Source of the DNA: Diaporthe sp. PMI_573
Taxonomy: Eukaryota; Ascomycota; Sordariomycetes; Diaporthales; Diaporthaceae
Length of the DNA stretch: 64,000 nucleotides
NCBI GenBank assembly: GCA_021399435.1
Contig: JAJTUP010000036.1
Span: 372,001-436,000 of the forward strand
Direction: 5' to 3'
Below the pieces are notes generated by a model. That model had not been told where the DNA came from. It worked only from the letters and a program-made list of their open reading frames with translations, and made no database searches. Positions 11,334-21,464 of this stretch are shown in pieces (positions within the stretch are counted from its first letter, which is position 1; each line of letters starts with the position of its first letter). The translations under genes were made by a program, and so were the position numbers.

Positions 11334-11894
11334 TTATAGGCAGCCACCCACCGAGCATTTGCCTGCTTTGGGAGGCTGTTCCCTGTCCATGTCTGCTCTT
11401 ATTGCCCACCCCGACAGTACGACCAAGTCCACAAACCTCGGCTCGCACGGCAACATCATCTCAAATACCCTCTCCTCGGATAACAAGCCGGACGACTTGA
11501 GCTTGACCACCTTCATTTCACCGGCATCCCGGAGCTCCAGGCCCGCCCCCGCCTGCCACTTGAGCTTGCCAACGGGCGGGAACTCAAAATGGTACGCAAG
11601 GGGCATGCCCTCCGGCTTCATTATAATGGACTGCCCGTGCAGGTTCAGGTCGATCTTTCCAGAGAGCGAGTGGAAGACGGCAGTGCCGATTATGGTGGAC
11701 GGTGAGTGCGGGCCGCGGTAGAAAACGACGTTGGGTTTCGAGTCGGTCGAGATCGACAGAGAATAGAGCGGTGGAAAGGTATCCACAACACCGGTGGGGT
11801 GGATCAAAATGATGTTAGGATCCATCTTTGATGGACGAGCCGTGAGATTTTGGGGGGAGAGTGGTGGAGCATTGTATGGCTGGTTCATATTCAT
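11334..11894 (-). CDS. Tubby/LURP-like small protein
   Basis: A single 186-aa open frame from ATG at 11894-11892 to TAA at 11336-11334. There is no signal peptide or membrane helix. From about residue 45 it shows alternating short hydrophobic strands: VVFYRG, then a TAVFHSLSGKIDLNLHG segment, then FEMMLPCEPRF. This suits the beta-barrel fold of tubby-C-terminal/LURP-one-related proteins, which are common uncharacterised proteins in fungi. The N-terminal 40 residues are Pro- and Asn-rich. No catalytic residues are apparent, and the assignment rests on overall pattern. A second in-frame ATG lies two codons after the first, so the exact start is open. A 23-bp piece near the 3' end (11356-11378) recurs at 14381-14403. 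Confidence 0.7.
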   Translation of the reverse strand: MNMNQPYNAPPLSPQNLTARPSKMDPNIILIHPTGVVDTFPPLYSLSISTDSKPNVVFYRGPHSPSTIIGTAVFHSLSGKIDLNLHGQSIIMKPEGMPLAYHFEFPPVGKLKWQAGAGLELRDAGEMKVVKLKSSGLLSEERVFEMMLPCEPRFVDLVVLSGWAIRADMDREQPPKAGKCSVGGCL

Positions 11895-12365
11895 GGTTAA
11901 CTCGTTGAGTGCTAGATGTGGCCTATACTAGTTTGACCGCTGTTCTAACTCAGTCCTGAGTATATCTGGGATTCAACCTCGTCAGCGGAAAAGACTGCGC
12001 TGAGTGGTATATATATTCAGCTTCACCGTGGCGCAGCGCCCTGGGCTGAACCAAGACATGACAAATCCACTCACACTCATCTCATCCTCCGTATCAGCCC
12101 TAAAATCATCGTCCACGGTTGGCTGCTTGGCCTCTGACAGTGATAAGACAGCTGTGCGCCATCTGATATTTCGGAAGCTGGGGGCAAGCTTGTGATCCGC
12201 ATCTGGATGATGAATTAAAACTCGTCATTTGCCACTATAGGGCGAAAAATTGTACGGAGCTACATGGAAAGATGCCTAGGTATCCTTTCATGTGCACACT
12301 GCTAAATGTATACTCGGGTAGCTATCCTCATCCGGCCAATCCCCATGGCATCAATCCATAGCCGA
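11895..12365. other. Intergenic, no gene seen
   Basis: This is the shared region between the start of the tubby-like gene and the 3' end of the membrane protein gene, both on the minus strand. It should contain the promoter of the former. Only short unsupported ORFs are present. Confidence 0.6.
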
Positions 12366-13376
12366 TCACGTACCAAGCTTGTGTCTCCGGCCTGGATCCA
12401 CTACACCTACATCGCCCGGAAGCTCAGGCTTATATGTACTTTCAGCTGGCATCTCAGACTTGTACCCAAGTCCAGCGATCTTATCATCCTCCTCAGACTT
12501 GGCAATCTGCGAAGACATATTATACTGCGGGGCCGGCGACACTCGTGACGAGTTGGGACATTGGACTGGGCTCCTGCGGCGGCGGCGGTGGCGGCGCCGA
12601 GTCCGTCCGTGAGGTGCGAGCAGCCACGGCCTAGTCCACTCTCCGCCGGTATGCCCTTCGGAAAAGATAGGCCAGAGCCCCGAGCACCAATAGTCCCCCG
12701 ACGATGGACCCGACAGCAATTCCGGCCTTGGCGCCGCCGGTAAGCCCGCCGCCGCCGTCAGCTGACGTCCCCTCCGTGGCGGTCGCAGTCGCCGCGCCGG
12801 ACGCCACGCTCGAAGGGTTCCCGGTCGTGGTCACGGCATACGTGGGCAGGGCAGTCGGGTTGAGCGACATTGTCCCGCCCGCAGACGTCGGCAGGCTGCC
12901 GATCTCGCCGAGGCTGGACTCTCCGTTGGTGTTATTGATGAGGACATTGGATAGGTTGCAGCTACAATTCTCCTTCTCGAGCTCAACCTGGCTTGGATGA
13001 TGTGCGCAGCCTGTCCATATGGAAATATTCTCGCCGCTGCAACGCGCCATGGTCACCCACTGTTGCCCTGTGTAACCGGGTTTCTGCGCGCATTGCTCGT
13101 CCAGGAAAGTGGGATCGGTACAGCCAGCGATATAGCTTACTCCAGCTGTCCATTCTGGTCAGTCTGACAACTGATTCAGACAGAAAATAAGTAGGGGTTA
13201 CTCACTCGGTGTGTCATAACATGTGTAGCTTTTGAGGCAGTACGAGCCCTCGAACAGCAATGTTGAACGCCTGAGAGTTCGGCATTGCCGCAAGGTATAT
13301 AACGTGGATCAGAGATCTGGCCTCCTCCATAATAGCAAGTTCCATTAGAAATGTACAAGTCAGTCTCGTTGGACAT
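12366..13376 (-). pseudogene. Single-pass membrane protein with Cys-rich ectodomain, carrying a frameshift
   Basis: Model exons: 13376-13206, 13145-12640, 12524-12366. The product belongs to a fungal family with a Cys-rich outer part (CGNAEL, GCTDP and a later CSC segment), a Thr/Ser/Ala/Gly-rich stalk, one membrane helix (GIAVGSIVGGLLVLGALAYLF) and a basic stop-transfer (RRAYRRR) followed by a cytoplasmic tail ending RHKLGT. No classical signal peptide is visible after the chosen ATG. In exon 1 the frame breaks at 13252-13256: one added T would restore the expected CCFEGSYC segment and make the exon phases fit (278 aa). The last intron (12639-12525) is inferred, because the frame otherwise stops at 12631 before the tail. 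The break could be a real lesion or an assembly error. No function is known. Confidence 0.65.
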
Positions 13377-15512
13377 AATGGAAGATGAGCATGGCCTGTG
13401 CTCTCACGAAATAAAGGCGTGAAAAAGATGTGGGGTGCATGAGGAAACGACGATTACTCGGGGACTTCTCAGAAGTGGGAAGGAGATCTGGTGACATCTC
13501 ACCTCACACTTTCTCAGCATGGCGACCAGCAGGCTTACTGCTGCGTAGTGGCATGTGTGATTACGGCCAAGGGAAACTCTGACTTGTGAGGGTGTACAGC
13601 CGGAACCGATCACCGGTGAGCGGCACATTGGCGTCGCGCCTCCGGGACCGTGATCGCCGATATGACTTCCACATTGAGAGAGTGAGATGGACCAGACTTG
13701 CTCAAGACAAACCTCAATTGGTGTGGAATAACCTCATCAGAGGTTCAGCTGCAGATAATGCTCGGCTATCTCCGGTCGATTCGGATGCTGCTATTAGTGA
13801 AGGAATTGAGGTGGGCGGCTTATCTGAACTACGCCCATTCAAGAGCGCCTCACTTGCATGGCATAGCTCCCCAGTGCGGTGATACAAGCCCATCACTTTA
13901 AGGTGGATAGTTCCGGAACTTCGGTCCATTCTCTCCTTTGGCAGTCTAGCAATGTCTGCCGTGGTTCGTAGAGATTTAACAGATTGTTAACAAATGTTCA
14001 ATCACCCAATCTCCACAGTCCACTGTATAACCCTGTGCATAGGACCTGAAGCAAGAGTTCTCGATGCTATTGTCGCAGCCAGTGGCTCCATGCAGGGTAT
14101 GTCATCTGCTTCCGTATGTCTAACTAATGTGCAATGATTCAGGATTTGAAATGCATTCTCACAACCACGGAAAATGCCGCTTGTGCTTGTGCTCGTGCTT
14201 GTGCTTGTGTTTGATTTGATATCTTGGAGGCACTTTGACGTGCATCACGGAAATCTAGACAAGACGCTTCCAGATTTGGTCTTCGCCAAGTCATGCAACA
14301 ATCTAGGTTTGGCCAGTATTGTAGCCACGGCTCGTCTTCCACTGACTGAAGCTGCATTGCCTTCTGAGTAACACGGTGGACATTTGCCTGCTTTGGGAGG
14401 CTGAGGGGTCACTCGCGATTGAGAAAATCTTGAGCGGGGAAGATGGTGTGTTCATGCATTAACCAGAGTACATACGGATCGCTGCACAACCGTAAGGACA
14501 GCTGATCTATCTCGTAGCCTATTGGATCTGTAATCTTCTAACCCAGATTCGGGTTGTTCAATACAGGAGAGTATTTTGACAGCAAAGACAGCCTAGTCGG
14601 CCAGAATGTCCTCAATGCAGTTACCAGAGGACTTGGAGCTGCAGGCTCTGACCAAATTTGATGCTCTGGTTTTACAAGGGAGGCTCTTTTTCGAGACCAA
14701 TCCTCCCAGGCAATGACTGTGTTCCATGGTTATGACTTTTGACCTCTGGTGTCGGCATGGGGACGCATTTACAACGCTGCTCTAATTGGTGAATGAGAAG
14801 GAGAAGGTCCCTCAACTCTCACATTAGGGGAAAGTCGAATGATTAAAATTATTAGCCAACTCCTCCCGGAATTCAACCTCAGTGCCCCGTCTGCGAATCA
14901 AGCTATATTCAACCCAGCCCTTTGTACTTGCAGGCTGGACTTATCGATACGCTCATTAGACACTCTGCCTAAGCTTCAAGGAGGTGATCGTCACGAGGCT
15001 CAACGCCTCACACGCGTTTGGAGCAAGGTCGGTGTGATCGCCCACTAGTTGTTTCCAAGCCTCGGGTTCATGTGCAAGGTTCCAGGGTCTGAGAAGAACC
15101 ACGCCACAGGAACGCCCTGATCCTTGTGGCATTCATCAAGAGTGAGATGTTAGACGACGACTATACTGTCTGACGCACTGGAACCTTTGTGGGCGTTTCC
15201 CGATCCTCCCAGGGCAGTCTTTCTAGGCTGACGCATCTCCCCCACGAAAGTTTTCCAGAGTCTCAAATGAGTGTGAGGGACATACTGTGTCACGGATCTC
15301 TATTAGCCTCGCTGCTGATGGTCCCGCGGAGAGAATTTCATTCAGTAGAATTGGGTTTCACTCGCTTCGATTGAGATATAGTATATACGGACATGGCGAT
15401 AATTAACATTTAGAATAAAAAAGTCAGACTATTGAGCCCCGATGACTTCGAACCTCGCGCACGGCGATCCGATCATTGCTTACGACGGAACGCCTGCACG
15501 TAACCTCCAGCC
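13377..15512. other. Intergenic, no gene seen
   Basis: About 2.1 kb with only short ORFs. It includes a small imperfect repeat of gctcgtgcttgtgcttgt type at about 14177-14215. It also holds a 23-bp exact copy (14381-14403) of sequence inside the tubby-like gene at 11356-11378. Nothing else is supported. Confidence 0.55.
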
Positions 15513-16828
15513 CTATGCGCCTGATGGAGTCGCAGCTGGAGCTGGCGGAGTAGCCTGTTGCTCAGCTGGCTGCTCAGCTTGTTGATCGGCTGGCGGCTGA
15601 GCCCGTCCTTCAGCATTCTGGTCAGCTGGCGGCTGGGCTTGCTGCTGGGCCTGCTCCTGAGCCTGCTGCTGCTGCTGCTGCTGCTGCTGTTCAGCTTGCT
15701 GTTTGGCCTGCTCTTGCGCTTGTTGGTCAGCTTGCTGTTTAGCCTGTTCTGCTGCCTGCTGCTGAGCGGCCTGATCCTGAGCTTGCTGCTGGCCCTGCTG
15801 GCCCTGCTGGCCATTGTTCACGTTCACGATGATTGTTGGTGGAGGAGCAGTCCCGAGAACAAGTCCTGCGAGCTGTGCCTGGGCGATGGCTTGCTGATTA
15901 GCCAGAAGCTGAGCCTGGAGGTTGAAAAGGGATCCAGCAGCGAGGAGCTGGCAATCTTGCTGGATGAGATTTGTGTCGCCGACAAACAGAGCCTGGTTCG
16001 GGAGGATGATCGCAGCCGGGTCAGCAAAGACCTGAGCGTCGCTGGGGGCCTTTGGTGGTTGTGAACCAAAGGGCAGCAGGACGGAACCATTGAGCTGGCC
16101 AAATGGCGCATTGGGGTCTAACGGAGCGACTTGAGGGGCCGCACCAGAGGGCTGAGAGGCATTTCCGACTCCGGTGACACCCGGGACATTCAGTGTGGCG
16201 GGCGTAGGGGCAGGTCCGATGGTCAGAGGCTCAGCGGCGTTCAGCATGACGAGGATCTCCTTGTCTGGTGCACCATTATCGGCCAGGAGCTGGTTGACCA
16301 TGTAGCGAGTGTTGACATTGTTGGGATCTCGCTGGTCAATAACGTTTGTGACTGCAACAATGACAGTGTTCACCTGCGCCCATCCTGTTTGTCAAAATGG
16401 TTAGCATCAAGGTCTAACATATCAAAACAATCTTGTAGTTACTCACTGTTCTTGAAATGATTGACTCTAATGTTGTTCTTGATGGTCTCCACCGTCGAAA
16501 CGAGAGCAAGTTGAGACTGGACCAGAGCAGCGAATTCCTGCTCTGCAGTCAAGGCTAGAGCCGCGATGGTATCCAAGTTGTTGTTGATCACTGTGATCTG
16601 GGGCTCAATCACAGTCTGCTGGATGATGATGTCCCTCTTCTGTTGTGCCCTGGTCCTGTGCTTCAGACCCCTTTCCACGGGTGTTGCAGTTCGGTCAACG
16701 GACGCAGGAGCTGGAATGTATTAGTCAATTGTCAAGGACTGTGATAAACTGTTACAGAGATTTCGTGACGTACCAGCAGTAACGACAGACACGCCGACTA
16801 GGGCTGTGATGAGATTTCTGAAGAACAT
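15513..16828 (-). CDS. Secreted Gln/Ala-rich protein
   Basis: Three exons: 16828-16774, 16710-16447, 16384-15513, giving 396 aa. Exon 1 encodes a clean signal peptide (MFFRNLITALVGVSVVTA) with likely cleavage before APASVD. Residues about 20-190 are helix-rich and without Cys, with a short basic patch (RGLKHRTRAQQKRD) that could be a Kex2-type region. A middle part has Pro/Ala/Asn segments (GSQPPKAP). The last 110 residues are a low-complexity Gln/Ala/Glu tract with a CAG-type repeat (15658-15690), then PPADQ repeats. The introns have GTACGT and GTGAGT donors. I recognise no family. The repeat tail suggests a cell-wall or adhesive role, or a matrix protein, but that is inference. Confidence 0.82.
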
Positions 16829-19059
16829 CTTGAGTGAAAGATGATTATTTGAAACAATATAGATAGTACTTGGGGTCTATCGGTCCTATCAAAGGAGTGC
16901 AGACAAAGAAGGCGTATACAAGGAACGAAACAGCAGCCTCTGGGGCGCTTGGGAAGAAATCAAATGAAGAATTACGGATCGACGGATGCGATCGTGGAAA
17001 GTCTTGGGAGGACGGCATGCGAAGATCATGATCCTCATCGCCATGGGAGATCACTCGGGATATATGTGATCATTCTTACCTTTGACGGCCTGCTTGACGA
17101 GGTCCTGAGGGCTATGCCCCCTCCCCAAGACCGGCATCTCGACATTCCGGCTCGAGTCTCCAGAGGGGGATCTACGCGAGTGATACTCGCGACCGTAGGA
17201 GTGGTTCGAAAGAGGCATGCAGGCCTTAGTGAAGATATGCATAAAGCATCAAAACCAGCCGGGATCACGGGGCGCCTACGCCGGGGGGTTACAAACGAGT
17301 TCGGTTGGCAGGCTACCAAACACAAAGCTCTGTGTTGTACCTCCTCGCCCGCGGGACCGTGCCGAAGTGACTTCAGAGCCGAATAACCTTAGATTTGAAA
17401 TTCCCGACGAAAAGCCCCCCTCGTCTGATTTCTTGCGACGGAATCGTCTGGAGTGGACCGGTTGAGACCGAGTCTGCCCAATCACGATGGGTCTTGGCGG
17501 ACTGGAGTGCGGATGAGGCTCTGAGACGGATGAGGTTTTGTGTTCGTTAGTGTGGGTTGAGAGGTGGCTATGGCATTTCATGCATATCTCAGGTACTCTT
17601 CGCCCGAACAGGCTCATGCCATCTCAAATTTTGATGCAACCGTTGTGGTTGTGGGTTGGGATGGTTTGGATGGGACCACATGGTTTCGCTTCAGGGACAG
17701 GTGAGGATCACGAACATCAATGGTCGTTCTCTTGGGAGATCCTTCGGCAAGCCTTGCCCTCGTGTCCCGTTCCAAGCGCGGATCTCCAATGATTCCCCTG
17801 GCTGCCGAGTCCCTGATCGACTGAAGCGAAGAGATCAGGAAAATCAGGGAGATCATGTTCTCAAGGTCGGCAGCCAGGCTGCCAGGCAGGAAGGAAACGA
17901 TGCCAAAACCCAAATGAGGGTTAAGAGGCCCAAGCAGACTCGAAGATGCCCGTGCGCTAAAGCATGCCTGGGGTCCCTGGCTGACTTCGCAGCCTTGCTG
18001 AGCCCTACGAGCTTGATTGAAGAATCATGAAGACTATGGCATTCAATTCAATCGCGCCTTGGGGTTTGTGAACCGTTCCAGGCCGCCTTGGACGACCCAA
18101 GGCAGAGAGCCAACACTGAGGCTAGCTGTGGCTAAGCCATCCCAGCTGCCCCCGTTGCCGGGAGAACATACTACCGGCTGTCAGTAGTCATAGGAGAAGT
18201 GAGGTCACTGCCAAGAGCTCTGATACATGCTGCTCCCACAAAACTTGAACATGATCCCGTCTCTGTGGGCACTGGCATACGCATGCGATGAGTGGGCCGG
18301 GGCAGCTCCCGACGGCTCGCTACGCTCCACTGATCACCAATGTTCTTTGCCGTCTTCTTGGAACGAGGAAGCGTACTTGCTATCAACTGCGTTGCTAAAT
18401 GAGAAACGAAGCAAATCTAGCCACACTGATGCACTGACGGGCTCCAGGGCAGACGCCTTGTGTCGAAGTTCAAAGCGAATCGTGTTCCAGTGGCGGTGAA
18501 AGGCATCCGCCGGTGTTACGGAACAGCCCTGTACCTTGCCAATCTCATATGTGTCTCATCATCATGATTATCGTCCGAGTAAACCGGCAAGGCACGCAGT
18601 TGCTTTTCACCATCCTACAGGATAACCTACTATAGGATAACCATCTACAGCGTAGCCTCGTCTATAGGATAACCTCTCATAGGATAACCTCCTGTGGGAC
18701 AACCTCCTGTGGGATATATAGAGGTAACTACCTGGGCAGGTAGATGGCACTCAAGCCATAGGGGGCTCCGCAATGACGTGTTGCGATTTTTTGAAGATGT
18801 GACGGTGTTACTGTAATAATGTATGTGAAGTTTCGCCCGGCAGGGTGTGCCCACGCCCCAGATATGGATACAATCGCTGTCACGAATGTCTCTGTGACCG
18901 GACTGTACGAGTTAGCGCTGGGTGTGTCACAGTATGGGCCGAAATCCATTGAACAAGTTGCATGGGACTCTGCAACAACACCATTTGATTCTTGTCCACA
19001 ACGAGGACTTTTTATAAGGCATGATACTGGTCAACTCCTCTATACCTGCGGAACCTGCT
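16829..19059. other. Intergenic, no gene seen
   Basis: About 2.2 kb between the secreted-protein gene and the 3' end of the coatomer gene. Short ORFs on both strands lack coding character. The only distinct structure is the dispersed repeat at 18618-18828. Confidence 0.55.
18618..18828 (+). repeat. Dispersed non-coding repeat, copy A
   Basis: The left half (18618-18715) is a degenerate tandem array of a roughly 18-20-bp unit (TATAGGATAACCTCC, TGTGGGACAACCTCC and variants). The right half (18761-18828) aligns at about 80 percent, mostly with transition differences, to the minus strand of 37576-37643. Copy B also has AATAACCTCC and AGGACAACC units upstream of that block. The shared order in two places 19 kb apart marks a repeat family. 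There is no terminal structure from which to classify it. Confidence 0.75.
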
Positions 19060-20839
19060 TTACTCGATCACATAAGAGTCTGCCATGGACTTGATCTCTT
19101 TCGAGAAGGTCACGTCCTCATTCATCTCCACCAGAGCAACCGACGAAACCTGGGATGTGGTCAGTAAAGATAACACTGCATGTCGATAATGATGAGATGA
19201 CTCACGTCAACGTCCACAAATGGTGTGGTCTTGGAGAACCGGACCTGCATCGGGAAGAATTCATTCTCATCGTCGGCCTGGGCTTCAAACTCGAAAGCTC
19301 CGTTGGGATTCTCGTCATCCACTGTGCCGATTGACCACTCCAGGCTGTCTCCCGACACGTCATATGTGGCATCGAAACTCGATACCGAAGGCTCGGCAGT
19401 TGAGTACGGAATAGTGACGCTCACGTCCTTGAGTGCGTCACCGCCGGTCAGCTCGTACTCGACGGTCATCGTGTAGCTGCCGTCAGAACCCTTATTGACC
19501 CAGACAGTGAAGCTGATTGGCACTGCGCTCGGGTCATCTGCCTTTGGAGTAGCGCGCCACCGAAGCACGCCGACCGAGTTGTTGACTGGGAAGCCTTTCG
19601 CGGTGTTCGCCATCTGGATGATCCTGGAGCTGTTGAAAAGATTCCGGTCAACGTTTGGATGTGTTCGGAACTGCGCGCCATGGGTGGGCTGCGCGTTCAG
19701 GTCGAGTTTGATCTTGGTCAGTGATGGGTCGGATATCCGCAGCTGCAGATCACCACTGACACCAATGGACTCGACGGCACCCTCCTTCGAAAGCTTCGCG
19801 CTGATCGCTTCGTTGATGGTAACGTGTATGGCATCGCGATCCAGTGTAGTTGAGGCACGGGGTGCAGCGGGCTCGGCCGCAACCGGAGAGGGGGCTGCTG
19901 GCGCGACAAGCGGGCTGTCGTCGACTTCGTTGCCCATTTCGCCTCGTACTCGCTCGAACATATCGGTTGTCTTCGACTTCTTACCAAGTTGCATGCCTTT
20001 GCCCTTCGGCGCGGTGAATCTGCATCTCGTGAGTGCTTGATATGGTACGACTGGACAGATCCAACATACTTCGACTTGTTCTTCTCAGCTTCGTACGTGT
20101 CGTATGTGTCAGTCACAGCAGGTCGACTGGGCGCAGTGTATGTAGGATAGACGGGCGTCCTAGGCACGTTGCCCATGCCACGCGCACCCCTGGCCGATTC
20201 TTTGCGCTGCATCTCGAGTTGTTTGGCCTTCCTCTTGCGCTCTTCCGTAGCCTCCAATTCTTTGTTCTGGGGCGAGTCAGCACACAACACGGGGGGCCAT
20301 TGGAAGTAAAATCATGCGAGGGTCTCGTACTCTGGCAATGATCTCCTGGATGCGCTCCTCGTGACTCTCCATCTCCAGGAAGGTCTTGATCTGACTGATG
20401 GTCAGGTTCTCCCTGTAACCCAGGGTGACCAGCTCATCGAAGGCGCTCAGAAGTTCGAAGGCATTCTTCAGGATTTCACGTTCCTCCAAGTTCTTGCAGG
20501 TGCTAGTGACGACCTGGGCGAAGAGATGTAGGGAGTCGATGTCTTGGAGGATGTTGGACTGGCGGTTGGTGATGAGCACCATGTAGAGCTCATCGAGGGG
20601 CTGGTAGACGAATCGGACGTTGTCTTGCTCGACAGTCGTATGCTGGGTGCCACTGTCCGCGAGCTTCGGGAAGGAGGCGAGAAGGGCTTCAATGCGCGAC
20701 CTGGGCATCTCGCGGAACTGTCGCGAAAGGACAGCTTTGCCCCCGCGGGTGCAGATCGAAGCTGCTAGGACAACCTGCCGCACTCAATTGTTAGCGGTTT
20801 CCTCTGAGGGAAGTTCCTGTTGACTAGGAGACTTGCCAT
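19060..20839 (-). CDS. ret2: Coatomer subunit delta
   Basis: Delta-COP of the COPI vesicle coat, acting in Golgi-to-ER retrograde transport. Exons: 20839-20837, 20774-20331, 20266-20070, 20019-19206, 19149-19060 (1548 nt, 515 aa). The N-terminal longin domain (VVLAASICTRGGKAVLSRQF, residues 2-140) is followed by a charged linker and MQLGKKSKTTDMFERV. A C-terminal mu-homology domain comes next (DLQLRISDP to ADSYVIE). The first coding exon is only the ATG: it is followed by GCAAGT, and the acceptor at 20775-20777 restores the family start M-VVLAA. This means a GC-AG intron right after the start codon (62 nt). All later junctions use GT-AG and restore conserved sequence, for example IIAR-NKELE and DVDV-SSVAL. 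It diverges from the acidic-protein gene. Confidence 0.96.
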
Positions 20840-21464
20840 TTTGATACCAGCGCGAAGCCGAGGTTCTCTGACAAGGCAGTTGATCGTGGTCTTGCCAGAC
20901 GATTGCGAGCTGAGTTGGACTTGTTGTCCCTTGGACACTGGCTGCGATTAATTGATAGTGCTGTCCTGAAGCTGGCCAGGTGGCTCGTGCGAGCAGGCCT
21001 GGGCACTGGCATTCTGTCACTTTAGGTAATGAGCATCCTACCCCTGGCTAGGCTGCGGCCCCACCGCGGCAGGCAGAGGTCCCAAAGTAGCTACACAGTA
21101 AGGTACCTAGGTACCTAGGTAGTAGGTGCCAGACGCGTAGGGAGCAGTTTTAGTCAGCGGTGGCCCATGCAAAAGGAAAGTGATTAGCCGTTCGCGTCAC
21201 TTCACTCCGTTCAGCTGCCTGCAGCCTTTGACCACTCACTCATTTCGATTTTATCCTTACTCAAGCTCGTGCAAGCAAGCCCACCTCTTCCTCATCGACG
21301 GCCCCAAGCAGCTTGCATTCAGACTGATTGCCATTAGTGCGAGCAACATGACCTGATCTAGTCGCCAGCTTGACGTGTGATCTATCTCCCAGCTGCGCCG
21401 ACCGCGCATTGCCCTCAAGCTTTCACGACCTGCGTCTGGTGACTTGGACTTCGCCAGCAGCGAT
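20840..21464. promoter_or_regulatory. Shared upstream region between ret2 and the acidic-protein gene
   Basis: The two genes are transcribed away from each other from this 625-bp interval, which must carry both promoters. It contains a run of overlapping palindromes (aggtacctaggtacctaggtag, 21101-21122). This TACCTAGGTA-type motif also occurs in several other intergenic regions of the window. No TATA box is obvious. Confidence 0.5.
21101..21127. repeat. Overlapping CCTAGGTACCTAGG palindromes
   Basis: Two complete CCTAGG and two GGTACC palindromes overlap in one run in the ret2 divergent promoter. Related copies lie at 25387-25404, 25909-25931, 33811-33838, 44907-44918, 58513-58525, 60560-60567 and 63948-63956, all outside coding exons. 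They could be protein-binding sites or marks of a small repeat. Confidence 0.7.

Noticed and set aside
15436..15460. Possible minus-strand tRNA B box (ggttcgaagtc)
   Set aside because: The bases around it do not form a T-stem or acceptor stem, and upstream DNA is the 3' end of the secreted-protein gene.
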